Shown: positions 46,298 through 56,513, counted from the first letter of the stretch. The stretch is DNA of 64,000 bases from JBASEY01 sp049652745 (GCA_049652745.1 JBASEY010000028.1:1-64000); one strand, 5' to 3'. A program made the numbers and translations. Notes: generated from the sequence alone by a model not told the origin.

Positions 46298-47293
46298 ATG
46301 AGACTGTTCAGGCAATCGGCATATACATTCATGTTCAAGACGGGAATCACCCGAGTCAAGCGACGATATCTGCCAAGATATCCGGTAACGATTTTGGGCT
46401 ATCATCAAGTGTATACTCCTCCCTTTCTAGCCGAGACGATGGGATGGCGGATGACACCGGAGATATTTCGTGAACAGATCGAATATGTTGCCCGTAATCA
46501 TACAATCCTATCATCAGGTGAACTTGAAGAATTTGTGAACGGCAACCGACCGTTTCCGCAGAATGCGCTGGTATTGACGTTCGACGATGGTTATCGAGAT
46601 GTTCATGACGTGGCTCTACCGATACTGCAAAAGCTGGGGTTGCCGGCTACCGTGTTTATCACGACGGGATCTGTGGATCGGCAGGAATCGATCTGGAGTA
46701 ACAAAATTTACTATTATTTTCATTTGACTCAAAAAAAAGAATTCAGTTTGGCTTTTCCGGATGGCTCAAAAATAGATGGAAGTTGGGATACGCCGATTCA
46801 GAAGCGGTCGATTATTTTGCGGGCCAATCGTGCGTTGAAACAGTTGTCTGAGAAAAATCTTCAGTCGGCTATCCAGGCTTTAGCTCTGGCTTTGGATGTA
46901 CCCGTGGACGCTGATCCCATAGAATTGCTTCCGATGTTGACATGGGACATGATCCGCTCACTTAGAAATTCATCGATTTTTTCAGTGGGAGCTCACACGG
47001 TGAATCATCCGATTCTGTCGCGTTGCGATAGCGGTGTTCAAAGGTTTGAGCTGGAGGAATCGCGTAACAGAATCAGGGTGGAGACATGCGAAGAGTGTCG
47101 ATATTTGGCCTATCCGAACGGGCAAATACAGGATTTTACCGAACAGACGAGACAGTTGGCCAGGGAAGTGGGTTATGCACTGGCATTCAAGTTTTGTCCT
47201 GACCTGTCGGGTCATAAGATCGATCCTATGGCTGTTCCCCGGCATCCTGTTATTACGCCGAATTTGGCTGAGTTTGCCTGGAGAGTCAGTTAG
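46298..47293 (+). CDS. Polysaccharide deacetylase (NodB domain)
   Basis: 331 residues. NodB motif 1 is LVLTFDDGYRD (Asp-Asp, about residues 89-98) and motif 2 is VGAHTVNHP (His-x3-His); the YPNGQ region supports motif 3. It would remove acetyl groups from N-acetyl sugars of peptidoglycan or exopolysaccharide. No signal peptide is obvious, though the basic N-terminus (RVKRRYLPRYP) is unusual; the ATG lacks a ribosome site and MFKTGIT eleven codons in is an alternative. It is divergent from the symporter gene. Confidence 0.85.
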   Translation: MRLFRQSAYTFMFKTGITRVKRRYLPRYPVTILGYHQVYTPPFLAETMGWRMTPEIFREQIEYVARNHTILSSGELEEFVNGNRPFPQNALVLTFDDGYRDVHDVALPILQKLGLPATVFITTGSVDRQESIWSNKIYYYFHLTQKKEFSLAFPDGSKIDGSWDTPIQKRSIILRANRALKQLSEKNLQSAIQALALALDVPVDADPIELLPMLTWDMIRSLRNSSIFSVGAHTVNHPILSRCDSGVQRFELEESRNRIRVETCEECRYLAYPNGQIQDFTEQTRQLAREVGYALAFKFCPDLSGHKIDPMAVPRHPVITPNLAEFAWRVS

Positions 47294-47438
47294 TCGGAAC
47301 TGATTGAATCAAAGATTATCGGAATCTTTTGTCTGATAACCAGGATTTGCCTGATATTATCACCGGGTCAAAATAGCTGTCGAACCGGTATAAACCTGAA
47401 AAAGCACAGGTAGAGAACATCTTTTTAGGCGTGACCAA

Positions 47439-48566
47439 TCATGGCATATTTTTGGTCAGCCGTCCGATCGACATATAAAATTCAGCTTTGCAGTTTTCCC
47501 GAAACAGCGATCGGGGAAGGCGTTTTTCTCTTTCCAGTAGTCGTGCCAGCTCAATCAAAACGGATACTCCGCTGGCCAGGTCGTCTCGATGGATGGCTTC
47601 GGGTTCGACAGAATTTTCCCCATGATTATGGTAATTGATCAATGGAACCGCCAAGCCACCGGTTTCATATCCATACGCCATGTAAAGCGCGCCTTCGCAT
47701 GTTCCGCCATCCATACGTCTTTTTTGGTAGGGAATCTGTTTGGCTTTGGCATTGATGGCGGCTTGTTCAATAAAATCGATTGTATGAGGATCAAACATGG
47801 CTGTACGGTCTCCGGTTCGAATGATAATACCGTGGCCGGCCAGCGCACCTTCTAGAGATTTTGAAGCTTCAAGTGACAGAACAAGTGCATGGTCTGGAAG
47901 GAGTTTTGTTTCACAAGCGCCTACAGCGCCGATAAAGCCTATTTCTTCAGCTCGAGTAAAAACAGCGGTGAATTCGATTTTGATGTTCATCTTGACAAGC
48001 GTTTCAAGGGCGACAATCTGCAGAACACAACCTGCCAGATCATCCATGGCTCGTCCACGAAGAAAATCACCATCAACAGCGAATCGGATGAGATCAGGAA
48101 CTCCCCAGGCATTCTCGGCGGGCCCTTCCCATTTTGATTCCGGCTCAACCGTCACAACCTTATGGGTGCTGTCGGTGAACCCGGTTATCTTTCCGCGATT
48201 GGTATAGTCGTCCCGATAAATCTGCATATATGATCCGATCATGCGATTATCACGCGGAAGCCCACCTTGAATAGAAGCTGTAAGAAGCCCGTTTTTCACC
48301 GAAACGATATGATATCCCGGATGATCCATGTGTGCGGCAGTCGCCAGAGTTGCCGGATAACAGGCTTCAGGATGTCGATATCGAGCCACTAAATTACCGA
48401 ATCGATCCGTGAATACTTGCACATAAGGATGATCATCGAAACAACGCAAAATTTGCCGAATAACACGGGCAACCCGTGTTTCATAAAACGGCGCCGCAGG
48501 CTGTGAAATAGCTTCCAAAACAGTGACGGCGCGAGCCGTTATTTCTGATACAAGATAATCATTCAT
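47439..48566 (-). CDS. M42-family metallopeptidase
   Basis: 375 residues from ATG 48566, which has GAGGAG upstream. Metal ligands appear as AAHMDHPG (His), RAMDDLAGC (bridging Asp), FTRAEEIGFIGA (Glu pair) and VLSLEAS. The family has tetrahedral aminopeptidases and some endoglucanase-annotated relatives; it is cytoplasmic and releases N-terminal residues from peptides. There is no export signal. It lies downstream of the secreted beta-helix gene, after a 200-base gap. Confidence 0.85.
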   Translation of the reverse strand: MNDYLVSEITARAVTVLEAISQPAAPFYETRVARVIRQILRCFDDHPYVQVFTDRFGNLVARYRHPEACYPATLATAAHMDHPGYHIVSVKNGLLTASIQGGLPRDNRMIGSYMQIYRDDYTNRGKITGFTDSTHKVVTVEPESKWEGPAENAWGVPDLIRFAVDGDFLRGRAMDDLAGCVLQIVALETLVKMNIKIEFTAVFTRAEEIGFIGAVGACETKLLPDHALVLSLEASKSLEGALAGHGIIIRTGDRTAMFDPHTIDFIEQAAINAKAKQIPYQKRRMDGGTCEGALYMAYGYETGGLAVPLINYHNHGENSVEPEAIHRDDLASGVSVLIELARLLEREKRLPRSLFRENCKAEFYMSIGRLTKNMP

Positions 48567-48768
48567 GTCAACTCCTCTCGCTAAAAACCATGTCCGGTTC
48601 AACACATTTCCGTCTCTATCATGTTGAACCGGAAAACCACTCCCGTTTGTAATCTATATCTCATTCACAACGGACTGAAAAGGACAAATATGCGATTATC
48701 CTTTTGCGGTGTTTTTCGGCATCGCTTATATCAACAGAAAAGAATCATAAATTTCAGTGTTTGAATTG

Positions 48769-50370
48769 TCACTGCGAAAAACCAAAGCAAAAGGATTCAA
48801 TGTTGGAAAGTATCTGCGTCATGGTCGTATCCAAAACACCTGTATGAAAAAACAGACCCCTAGCCGTTCCGGCATTATCCGGCCATATGAAATCCGGCAA
48901 AATAGATATTCTGGACGGCTTGGAAGGTATTTCGATGAAATCCTTGTCAAAATATGTATCCCAGGTCGGCCAGAAATAGATTTCTCCGTAAACGTCCAGA
49001 ACAAGGATCAGCATCGCTCGACAAATGCCGGAGCCGAAATTTTCCGTCAGAACATCGAGGTAGCAATTGTTTCCTGGTAAAAACAGGTTTGAGGGCATTT
49101 CGATGGTGACAGTGATATCACCAGGTATCGACGTGAATATTTCGTCGGCGCCGACATCCCATTTTTCATTCGGATCCTCCACCCAATCCATATCGATGTC
49201 GATTCGTTCGCCCATATCTCGCCCGCGATCTCTGCAAGGGCTTTCGCAGCTCAGGTGGTAATCACCGTTGCCGACAAACATCGGATTGACCGAGAAATTG
49301 TCCGTATCGGGCAAGTCCATGCTGACATCGTTGTTTGTGCAGGCGAAGGTACCACCTGATTCCATATAAAATTCGCCGCCTGGCTGCCATATGATGCAAT
49401 TGTTGAAAGTGATGGAAGAGTTACCCATAGCGGCTGCTCCATCACCTTTGCCCCTCGCGGAATTGCCGGCGATCGTACAATAGTTCATAACGACGTCAGC
49501 AGAGTTGTGAGCGATGATGCCGGCGCCGTGTCCGACGGCGGTGTTGTCGACAATCATACATTGATCGAAAGTGACGTTGGAGCCTCCAATGTACAGGCCG
49601 CTGGAATTATCGAATGTATTGTTGTTGCCTTGGATCAAACACCGGGTGAATTGACCTGTGCAGCCGATATAAACACCGACACCAGCCGTGTGGCCCCAAG
49701 TCGAACCTGCGTTATTGATAAATTCACAGTCTTCAAATAAAAGAGTGTTGTATTCTGATGACATCACCGCGCTCCCGGAGCAGTTTTCGATGCGTACCCG
49801 TCTGAAAATCGGTCTGGAGCTGCACAAAATATTGACTCCACCACCTTGTTGGGCATGGCAATTTTGGATAAGTACATCTTCGATAATGGGATTGGCGCCC
49901 CAAACACGCATGCCGCCGCCCTCACCCGGTACCGGCAGATTCTGTTCAGTTGCGCGGCCGTTTTGAATTATGTTTTTCCTGAAAATCACCGAGGCGTTTT
50001 CGTGAAAATTAACGCCGCCGATGCGTTCCCCAACACAATTGGTGATGGTGAATCCTTCGAAGATCATTCGATAATCGGGCAGATTCCGGAAATGCATGCC
50101 AATGACTTCATTCCGACCGTCTAAAATCGTCGCTTCCGGACCGTCTCGGCCAATAATCCTGACCGGTTTGAACTCATAAAACATGTCCGTCCATTGGCAA
50201 CCGGAATAATGACCGGGTAGAACAATAAGCGTATCATCCGCTTTCGCTTCATGGTAGGCGGTCTTTAGATCGGGAAAATCACCGGGGACCGTCCAGACCG
50301 ATGCAGCGGCAACTCCACCCGTTAAAGCTAAAACTATAGCCATGACAAAACTTAAACATTTATTGCACAT
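48769..50370 (-). CDS. Secreted right-handed beta-helix protein with shared C-terminal domain
   Basis: 533 residues from ATG 50370, with GAGGT upstream and signal peptide CLSFVMAIVLALTGGVAAA. The middle (about 25-390) repeats short strand-turn units such as VRIENCSGSAVMSSEYN and FDQCMIVDNTAVGHGAG, a right-handed parallel beta-helix like pectate lyases; no lyase catalytic residues are assigned. The last 115 residues (IEMPSNLFLPG, LVLDVYGEIYFWPTW, FCFGF end) match the C-terminal domain found in the proteins at 28623 and 61018. It is probably displayed at the cell surface. Not a proven polysaccharide lyase. Confidence 0.82.
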   Translation of the reverse strand: MCNKCLSFVMAIVLALTGGVAAASVWTVPGDFPDLKTAYHEAKADDTLIVLPGHYSGCQWTDMFYEFKPVRIIGRDGPEATILDGRNEVIGMHFRNLPDYRMIFEGFTITNCVGERIGGVNFHENASVIFRKNIIQNGRATEQNLPVPGEGGGMRVWGANPIIEDVLIQNCHAQQGGGVNILCSSRPIFRRVRIENCSGSAVMSSEYNTLLFEDCEFINNAGSTWGHTAGVGVYIGCTGQFTRCLIQGNNNTFDNSSGLYIGGSNVTFDQCMIVDNTAVGHGAGIIAHNSADVVMNYCTIAGNSARGKGDGAAAMGNSSITFNNCIIWQPGGEFYMESGGTFACTNNDVSMDLPDTDNFSVNPMFVGNGDYHLSCESPCRDRGRDMGERIDIDMDWVEDPNEKWDVGADEIFTSIPGDITVTIEMPSNLFLPGNNCYLDVLTENFGSGICRAMLILVLDVYGEIYFWPTWDTYFDKDFIEIPSKPSRISILPDFIWPDNAGTARGLFFHTGVLDTTMTQILSNIESFCFGFSQ

Positions 50371-50645
50371 GATATACCTCATAAAAATAGGCTTGGAAAA
50401 AAACATATCACGATTTCATCAGAATAAAGCTCTTCAAAACAAATACTTACTATAACAAAAATATATTGTATTTTTCAACAAGGGAGATGTGAAGTCTTTC
50501 ACAGGACATCGTATTCGGAAAATAAATGCTGAATTCACACTTTCGGATAGGTGGCGGTGGAAATCGTGTCATATTGAACCTATAATTCGGAAAAGGAATG
50601 CTTGGCATATGCCTGGAATGGGAACTTCATCGAGGGGGAAGTGAA

Positions 50646-50888
50646 ATGTTTTCAAAAAAGCGTAAAAATCAGCCGGATGATCAGGTGATCATGCGGGTTG
50701 TGCGGGATGGAAAAGAGCGGGATATTACGGTCAAGGAATTTGTGTTGTCGTTGAATTTCTCTTTGGAAGCCCTGACTTCTGCGTTGATAGCCAAAAAGAT
50801 AATTACTCCGGATGATTTTTTGAATGAATTAGACGAAATACAGAAAGCTCATACGAAACGACAAAAAGAGGAAACGGGAGGTGAATGA
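50646..50888 (+). CDS. Small protein of unknown function
   Basis: 80 residues from ATG 50646, which has GAGGGGAAG upstream. Very basic N-terminus (MFSKKRKNQ), then a mixed alpha/beta stretch (VVRDGKERDITVKEFVLSLN), and a charged tail. Family not recognised. The next gene starts 8 bases before its stop and reads a different frame, so the two are coupled. It precedes the MutL-DUF6754 operon by about 780 bases and is probably separate from it. Confidence 0.6.
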   Translation: MFSKKRKNQPDDQVIMRVVRDGKERDITVKEFVLSLNFSLEALTSALIAKKIITPDDFLNELDEIQKAHTKRQKEETGGE

Positions 50889-51327
50889 ATCGTTGAATCA
50901 CGATGAAGTTTTGGAATGGTCGATTCATCCGTCGGCTGATCATCCGGTAAAATCGGCGTTGACCGTGCTGTTCATCGGTATAGTTGTTGGCGCTTTGTTC
51001 CAATTGACGGGCGAGCTTATTTACAGCTTTATTGCCATGACGGTGTTGTTTTTTGCGTTGGCCTCCTTTTTCATCCCCACTCGCTATCGGTTGGATGAGA
51101 CAGGCGTGAAAGTTACCAAGCTCGGGCGTTCAAAAACACTGGAGTGGGAACGAGTGCGGACGTTTACAGCCAAAGATAAAACACTTTATCTGTCGCCTCA
51201 TCCACCGGCCAGCCTTCGTTTTCAAGGAGGGATTTTGATATTGTGTTCGAAAAATACTGAGGATGTGATTCAGTTTATTCAAACTCGGGTTAAAAATGCT
51301 CAGTTTAGAGAAACCTTTGATTTCTGA
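50881..51327 (+). CDS. Small membrane protein, PH-like C-terminus
   Basis: 148 residues, GTG start overlapping the previous gene, with GGGAGGTGA upstream. Two hydrophobic segments (about 25-42 and 48-66) are followed by a beta-rich domain (YRLDETGVKVTKLGRSKTLEWERV) like the membrane-anchored PH-like domains of many small bacterial proteins. Function unknown. Coupled to the gene at 50646. Confidence 0.65.
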   Translation: MNESLNHDEVLEWSIHPSADHPVKSALTVLFIGIVVGALFQLTGELIYSFIAMTVLFFALASFFIPTRYRLDETGVKVTKLGRSKTLEWERVRTFTAKDKTLYLSPHPPASLRFQGGILILCSKNTEDVIQFIQTRVKNAQFRETFDF

Positions 51328-51670
51328 GTGGCGGCTGTCACGAGAGGCTAAAATAAAAATTTTTCCAGGCCATAACTTTTTTTCAACGTTCATCAAGCAA
51401 CCTATTTGTTTATTCAGTATCATGGATTTTTCCTGTTGAAAAAGAATTATCCCAAGATTTGATCTGGCCTATCCACAATTACCACAAAAAATGAGCCCTG
51501 AGTCATGGTCATCTCGGATTGGTGATGCCGACATGTTTTCAATAAATTAGTTGGGCGCCGGCTTCCAAATGGTATGTGCTTGATAGATGAGACAAAAAAA
51601 GCCGGGAATGAGTATATGTTTTTGTGTTTTTATGCTATATTTTCTGGTTTGATCGTGTAGGGAGGCGAGG
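51328..51670. other. Gap before the MutL-DUF6754 operon
   Basis: No coding region supported. It contains the extended -10 promoter at 51633-51641 close to the operon start; otherwise nothing is seen. Confidence 0.5.
51633..51641 (+). promoter_or_regulatory. Extended -10 promoter for the 51671 operon
   Basis: TGC followed by TATATT gives an extended -10 (51633-51641). No good -35 is visible at 17 bases. The GTG start with GGGAGGCGAGG upstream lies 30 bases downstream. Confidence 0.5.
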
Positions 51671-52144
51671 GTGACGGCTTCGGCGGACAGGTGGAAAAAG
51701 TTTAAATCGAAATTATCGTCAGCTTTTAAGGTTGAGAGTGAGGAAGATTGGGAGCCTAACGATCGGCAGAAAGCGATTGTCGAGAAGCTGGCGAAGTGGG
51801 TGGTCAATCACCGGTTGACGTTGCCGGCGATAATGACGTTGGAGTCAGTGACTCCTTTGAATTTTCTGGGCAATCAAGCCATGGTATTTTTTCATCCGTT
51901 CGTTTCGGCCTTTTTGGATACAGGTGATTACAAAGAATTCCAGAACATGCTGGAATATCGAAAATCGATAGGATATATGATTCAGGTATTGGAAGCTCGC
52001 GAGGAGGAATTCGACGCGAAGCGGAAAGCGGATAAAGCCGCTCGGCGGAAATCTGCAGCGCAGGGTGAGTCGGCGGTGGAATCGGAAGTGCAGGACGAGC
52101 AACCGATAGAAGACAAGGAGAGAGTTGATGGACAAGAGGCCTGA
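51671..52144 (+). CDS. Soluble first-gene protein of the MutL-DUF6754 operon
   Basis: 157 residues, GTG start with GGGAGGCGAGG upstream. The N-terminal part is basic and helical (WKKFKSKLSSAFKVE), the middle is conserved-looking (VVNHRLTLPAIMTLESVTPLNFLG, QAMVFFHPFV), and the C-terminal 40 residues are highly charged (RKADKAARRKS and acidic tail). No membrane segment. The next gene overlaps by 17 bases. Family not recognised by name; its position suggests a partner of the MutL ATPase or the membrane complex. Confidence 0.68.
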   Translation: MTASADRWKKFKSKLSSAFKVESEEDWEPNDRQKAIVEKLAKWVVNHRLTLPAIMTLESVTPLNFLGNQAMVFFHPFVSAFLDTGDYKEFQNMLEYRKSIGYMIQVLEAREEEFDAKRKADKAARRKSAAQGESAVESEVQDEQPIEDKERVDGQEA

Positions 52145-53987
52145 GGATATCAAGGTTATAGTGGCCACGGATTGTGGAAGTACCACGACCAAGGCGATTC
52201 TTATTCAGTATGATGAGAAGAAAGGTGAGTATCGTCAGACGCACCGTGGCGAGGCGCCCACGACGGTTGAGGCGCCGTTTGAGGATGTCACGATGGGAGT
52301 GTTGAATTCCGTTCAGGAGCTGGCTGAGTTGTCAGGCCGGAAGCTGGTTGACGAGAACAATAGGATCATCAAGGAGCGTACGGAAAACGAGGGTGCGGAT
52401 ATTTATATTTCGACATCGTCGGCGGGTGGCGGCTTGCAGATGATGGTAGCGGGCGTTGTGCGGTCGATGACGGCGGAATCCGCCGAACGGGCTGCGCTCG
52501 GCGCCGGAGCCATCGTCATGGACGTCATCGCCTCCAACGATCACCGTCTTCCTCATGAACAGATCGAACGTATCCGCCAACTGCGGCCGGATATGATTCT
52601 TTTGTCCGGAGGTATCGACGGCGGCACGAAAAAACACGTTGTCGAACTGGCCGAATTGATTTCGGCTGCCGATCCGAAACCGCGCTTGGGAATCGGCTAT
52701 AAACTGCCGATCATTTATGCCGGGAACAAGGATGCAACCGATGATGTCAAGGTGTCGCTGGAGGAAAAAGTCGATCTGGTGGTTGTCGACAATCTTCGGC
52801 CTGTTTTGGAGCGTGAAAACCTGGCCCCTGCCCGTGAAAAAATCCACGATATGTTCATGGAGCATGTCATGCAGCAGGCTCCAGGGTATAAAAAACTGAT
52901 GAGTTGGACGGATTCGCCGATCATGCCCACGCCGGGTGCGGTGGGTAACATCATCAAGCGTGTCTCTGAAATCAACAATCTGGAAGTTTTGGGAGTCGAT
53001 ATCGGTGGAGCGACGACGGATATTTTTTCTGTTTTCAAAGATCCAACTGACGAGTCATTGGCTTTCAACCGCACGGTGTCCGCCAACCTGGGTATGAGTT
53101 ATTCGATATCGAACATCCTGGCGGAAGCGGGTCTGGCAAATATTGCCCGTTGGGTTCCGTTTTCGATCGATGAAAAGAACCTGCGCAACCAGATCAAAAA
53201 CAAGATGATCCGTCCGACCACGATACCTCAGACCTTGCACAGTCTGGTGTTGGAACAGGCGATCGCCCGTGAGGCTTTGCGGTTGGCCTTCGTTCAGCAC
53301 AAAGCCTTCGCGACTGTTCTGAAAGGTGTTCAGCAGCAGCGAACGATTTCCGACGCGTTCGATCAGTCCGGCACCGAAGACACGATAGTCAACCTGATGA
53401 ACTTAAATCTACTGGTTGGATCGGGTGGTGTTCTAAGCCATGCGCCTCGCCGCAACCAATCGGCAATGATGATGCTCGACGCGTTCCGTCCGGAAGGAAT
53501 CACGATTCTGGCCGTCGATTCGATTTTCATGATGCCGCATTTGGGAGTGCTGGCGGAAGTTCATCCCAAGGCTGCTACGGAGGTCTTTTTGAAGGATTGC
53601 CTGATCTATCTTGGGACGGCGGTAGCGCCTGTCGGGCAGGTCAAAGCGGGCAAACCCGTTATGAAATACACGCTCGAATTCCCTGATGGCCGTTACGAAA
53701 CAGGCACCTTATATCAAGGCGACATGAAACTGTTTCCTTTGGATGTCGGCCAAAAAGCGCTGGCGACGTTTGAACCGATTGCGCGGGTTGACATCGGCGA
53801 AGGAAGGGGCCAGACCGTCAAGCGTGAACTGGACGGCGGCAAGGTCGGCATCATCCTGGACGGTCGCGGCCGCCCGTTGATGACGGTGCCGGACGACAAA
53901 CGGCAGCGTATCGATCAGATGATCAGTTGGCTGGAAAATCTCAATGTTTACAATTCCGAAGAGCTGCGTGCTCTTGGCCGGCAATAA
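52128..53987 (+). CDS. GlmL/MutL-family ASKHA ATPase-like protein
   Basis: 619 residues from ATG 52128, with AAGGAG 7 bases upstream. The ASKHA fold is seen in ATDCGSTTTKAILI (phosphate 1, about residues 13-26) and VLGVDIGGATTDIFSVF near the middle. It matches the MutL/GlmL family, named for a gene beside methylaspartate (glutamate) mutase. Here no glutamate mutase S or E subunit or methylaspartase is nearby; its neighbours are a barrel-sandwich protein and membrane proteins. It likely hydrolyses ATP to drive an assembly. The family name does not prove glutamate fermentation in this organism. Confidence 0.88.
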   Translation: MDKRPEDIKVIVATDCGSTTTKAILIQYDEKKGEYRQTHRGEAPTTVEAPFEDVTMGVLNSVQELAELSGRKLVDENNRIIKERTENEGADIYISTSSAGGGLQMMVAGVVRSMTAESAERAALGAGAIVMDVIASNDHRLPHEQIERIRQLRPDMILLSGGIDGGTKKHVVELAELISAADPKPRLGIGYKLPIIYAGNKDATDDVKVSLEEKVDLVVVDNLRPVLERENLAPAREKIHDMFMEHVMQQAPGYKKLMSWTDSPIMPTPGAVGNIIKRVSEINNLEVLGVDIGGATTDIFSVFKDPTDESLAFNRTVSANLGMSYSISNILAEAGLANIARWVPFSIDEKNLRNQIKNKMIRPTTIPQTLHSLVLEQAIAREALRLAFVQHKAFATVLKGVQQQRTISDAFDQSGTEDTIVNLMNLNLLVGSGGVLSHAPRRNQSAMMMLDAFRPEGITILAVDSIFMMPHLGVLAEVHPKAATEVFLKDCLIYLGTAVAPVGQVKAGKPVMKYTLEFPDGRYETGTLYQGDMKLFPLDVGQKALATFEPIARVDIGEGRGQTVKRELDGGKVGIILDGRGRPLMTVPDDKRQRIDQMISWLENLNVYNSEELRALGRQ

Positions 53988-54002
53988 GCGAAGGAGGAAA
54001 CC

Positions 54003-55130
54003 ATGGGACACGCCTATACTCCCGGATTGAAAGTCACTCCAAAAATTCTTCTGAAAAAACAACGAATTCTGCCCTTGAAAGGCGATGTTATCGTCAAGAA
54101 AGGTGATCGGGTCCGTGCTGATGATGTGGTGGCTCGAACGGAACTCCCCGGAAAAGTCATCCCGGTCAATGCCGCCAATGTGCTGGGCGTTCTGCCGGCT
54201 GATCTCCCCAAGCATATCTCCGTCCCGATCGGATCCGTCATGATGAAAAACCAGGTATATGCCACCGCGAAAATGTTTTTCGGTCTTTTCAAATCCGTGT
54301 TGAAATCGCCGGGCGATGACATCACCATAGAAACGGTGTCGCAGGTTACCGGTAAAGTGTTGCTTCGCGAAAAACCGCTACCTGTTGAAGTCAAAGCCTA
54401 TGTCGACGGTGTTGTCAGCGAGATTTATCCTGGAGAAGGCGTCGAAGTGACATGCTGGGCGGCTATGGCGCAGGGCATTTTCGGTATCGGTGGTGAGACG
54501 AACGGCACGTTGAAAATGGTGTGCCAATCACCGGATGAGCCGCTGACTCCGGATAAAATCCTGTCGGAGCACAAAGGCTGTATCATCGTCGGCGGCAGCA
54601 TCGTCTCCGCACCGGCTCTGAACAAAGCTGTCGAAATCGGTGTTCGAGGAATCGTTGTCGGCGGATTCAACGATCAGGATCTGCGTGATTTTCTGGGTTA
54701 TGATCTGGGCGTCGCGATAACAGGATCGGAAAACAAAGGAATCACTCTGGTGGTCACCGAGGGATTCGGGAAAATACCGATGACTCAGCGTACATTTGAT
54801 CTGTTGAAGCGATACGAAGGTCGACGGGCGTGTTGTCACGGCGCGACGCAGATTCGGGCCGGCGTGATTCGGCCGGAAATCGTCCTGCCGATGGATGAAA
54901 GCGAGTTGGCCATTGGTGAGGAAGTCAAAGCGGGCGCATTGCATGAGGGCACACCGATACGAGTCATTCGGGAGCCCTACTTTGGCCGGATCGGCCGTGT
55001 GACCGGGTTGCCGCCTCAGCCCACGGCGCTCGAGTCGGAAACAAAGGCCAGGGTGTTGGTATTACGGTTTGACGATGATGGTTCGGAAGTTGTTGTGCCA
55101 AGGGCGAATGTAGAAATTCTGGAAACCTGA
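54003..55130 (+). CDS. Barrel-sandwich/KOW-like protein of the MutL-DUF6754 operon
   Basis: 375 residues with GGAGG upstream. The N-terminal ~150 residues carry short beta units with PLKGDVIVKKGDRVRADDVVAR and VKAYVDGVVSEIYPGEGVEV, like the barrel-sandwich hybrids of RnfC and lipoyl-type proteins. The C-terminal ~60 residues (IRVIREPYFGRIGRVTGLPP) look KOW/beta-barrel. In between, CIIVGGSIVSAPALNKAVEIG reads as a Rossmann-like stretch. No membrane segment. It probably acts on the cytoplasmic face as a linker between the ATPase and membrane parts; that is inference. Confidence 0.72.
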   Translation: MGHAYTPGLKVTPKILLKKQRILPLKGDVIVKKGDRVRADDVVARTELPGKVIPVNAANVLGVLPADLPKHISVPIGSVMMKNQVYATAKMFFGLFKSVLKSPGDDITIETVSQVTGKVLLREKPLPVEVKAYVDGVVSEIYPGEGVEVTCWAAMAQGIFGIGGETNGTLKMVCQSPDEPLTPDKILSEHKGCIIVGGSIVSAPALNKAVEIGVRGIVVGGFNDQDLRDFLGYDLGVAITGSENKGITLVVTEGFGKIPMTQRTFDLLKRYEGRRACCHGATQIRAGVIRPEIVLPMDESELAIGEEVKAGALHEGTPIRVIREPYFGRIGRVTGLPPQPTALESETKARVLVLRFDDDGSEVVVPRANVEILET

Positions 55131-55163
55131 GGTTTTAATAATACAATCTGCGGAGGGCCGGGA

Positions 55164-56513
55164 ATGATGAGACGAAATCGATGGTATCGATTTATCATGG
55201 CAGGCTGGCTTATAGGTATGCTCTGTCCAATCAATGCAGCAGGCGTGTTGGACGGATTCACGGTTGCCGATCGGCCGAACGACGAAGGTGATGCAATCGT
55301 CATCACTCTGCCGGAAATACCGGAGTCGGTTCGGAATCAGCTTCAAGGGTTCAAAGTTTATCGATCGGAATCACCGGAAGGCCCTTTTGCTGCGGTCGGG
55401 CTGATTGAGCCTGGCGCTACGGAATATGTTGATTGCGGTAAACAATTCAGTGATTCGGATGACGAATCGGAAAGTGATTCGGCGGCTGAGCCGTTTAAGA
55501 TGAAAACACCGTATTACTATCAGTTGGCTGAGGTTTACCATAAGACGGGCGAGTCGGTTTTTGAAAATCACTTTCCTTTGATCGGTTTGGTCGTAAGGTT
55601 TCCGCAGTGGTATAATGTCAAATTGTCAACACCACAATTTTACCGCTTACCAGTGGTTTTGGGTAAAGTGGATCCTGACGAGCCGTTGACTTATGAAGTT
55701 CGTTCAGCGGTAGTCGGCCCGGTCGAAGCTCTGCCGCATTGGTATCATACCGGCAAGACGACGATCTTGATCGGGACGGTGTTGCTTTTTGTGCTGGTCG
55801 GCGTATTCATCCAGGTGGCTCGTACCGGTCGATCTATGTATGTAAGACCGATTGCCGGTATGAATGAAATCGACAATGCCATCGGGCGGGCGACCGAAAT
55901 GGGTAAACCGATCTTGTATGTGTTGGGGTTGGGAGGTCCCGATGAAATAGCCACGATTGCTTCGTATACTATTTTGGCGCGGGTTGCCCGAAAGACTGCA
56001 GAATACCAGACGGACATCATTGTTCCATGTGATGAACCGATTGTGATGACGATTGCTCAGGAAACGGTCAAAAATGCCTATGCAGAATCCGGGCATATCG
56101 ATGCTTATAGCGAGGACATGGTGTTTTATGTCACGTCGTTGCAATTTGCATATGTCGCTGCGGTAAACGGGATCATGCTGCGTGAAAAAACGGCGACCAA
56201 CTGTTATTTCGGTAAGTTTTATGCCGAGTCACTGTTATTGTCGGAGACTGGTAATATCGCCGGATCGATTCAAGTGGCAGGCACGGACGAAGTCGCCCAA
56301 TTGCCGTTTTTTATCACTACCTGTGATTACACGCTTATCGGCGAAGAGCTTTATGCGGCATCGGCATATCTTGGCAGGGATCCGTTGTTGCTGGGAGCCC
56401 TGAAAGCTCAGGATGTCGCAAAAGCGATCGTGATGATACTGATTATTATCGGTTCGATACTGATTTCACTGAACATTACCTGGTTGAAAGACCTTATCAC
56501 TGTGATTGTATAG
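55164..56513 (+). CDS. DUF6754 membrane protein with fibronectin-like N-terminus
   Basis: 449 residues with a GGAGGGCCGGGA upstream. A signal-like start (1-26) leads to a fibronectin III-like region (about 27-135) containing GFKVYRSESPEGPF. A transmembrane helix spans about 198-218. The DUF6754 domain (about 220-410) shows RPIAGMNEIDNAIGRATEMG, ESLLLSETGNIAGSIQ and CDYTLIGEELYAASAYLG. A second helix lies at about 425-445. The domain is conserved but uncharacterised. The large central part probably faces the cytoplasm or periplasm between the two helices; topology not certain. Confidence 0.82.
   Translation: MMRRNRWYRFIMAGWLIGMLCPINAAGVLDGFTVADRPNDEGDAIVITLPEIPESVRNQLQGFKVYRSESPEGPFAAVGLIEPGATEYVDCGKQFSDSDDESESDSAAEPFKMKTPYYYQLAEVYHKTGESVFENHFPLIGLVVRFPQWYNVKLSTPQFYRLPVVLGKVDPDEPLTYEVRSAVVGPVEALPHWYHTGKTTILIGTVLLFVLVGVFIQVARTGRSMYVRPIAGMNEIDNAIGRATEMGKPILYVLGLGGPDEIATIASYTILARVARKTAEYQTDIIVPCDEPIVMTIAQETVKNAYAESGHIDAYSEDMVFYVTSLQFAYVAAVNGIMLREKTATNCYFGKFYAESLLLSETGNIAGSIQVAGTDEVAQLPFFITTCDYTLIGEELYAASAYLGRDPLLLGALKAQDVAKAIVMILIIIGSILISLNITWLKDLITVIV

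Noticed and set aside
52128..53987. A glutamate mutase (methylaspartate) fermentation locus
   Set aside because: Only the MutL/GlmL-family protein is present; no mutase S or E subunit or methylaspartase is in the window.
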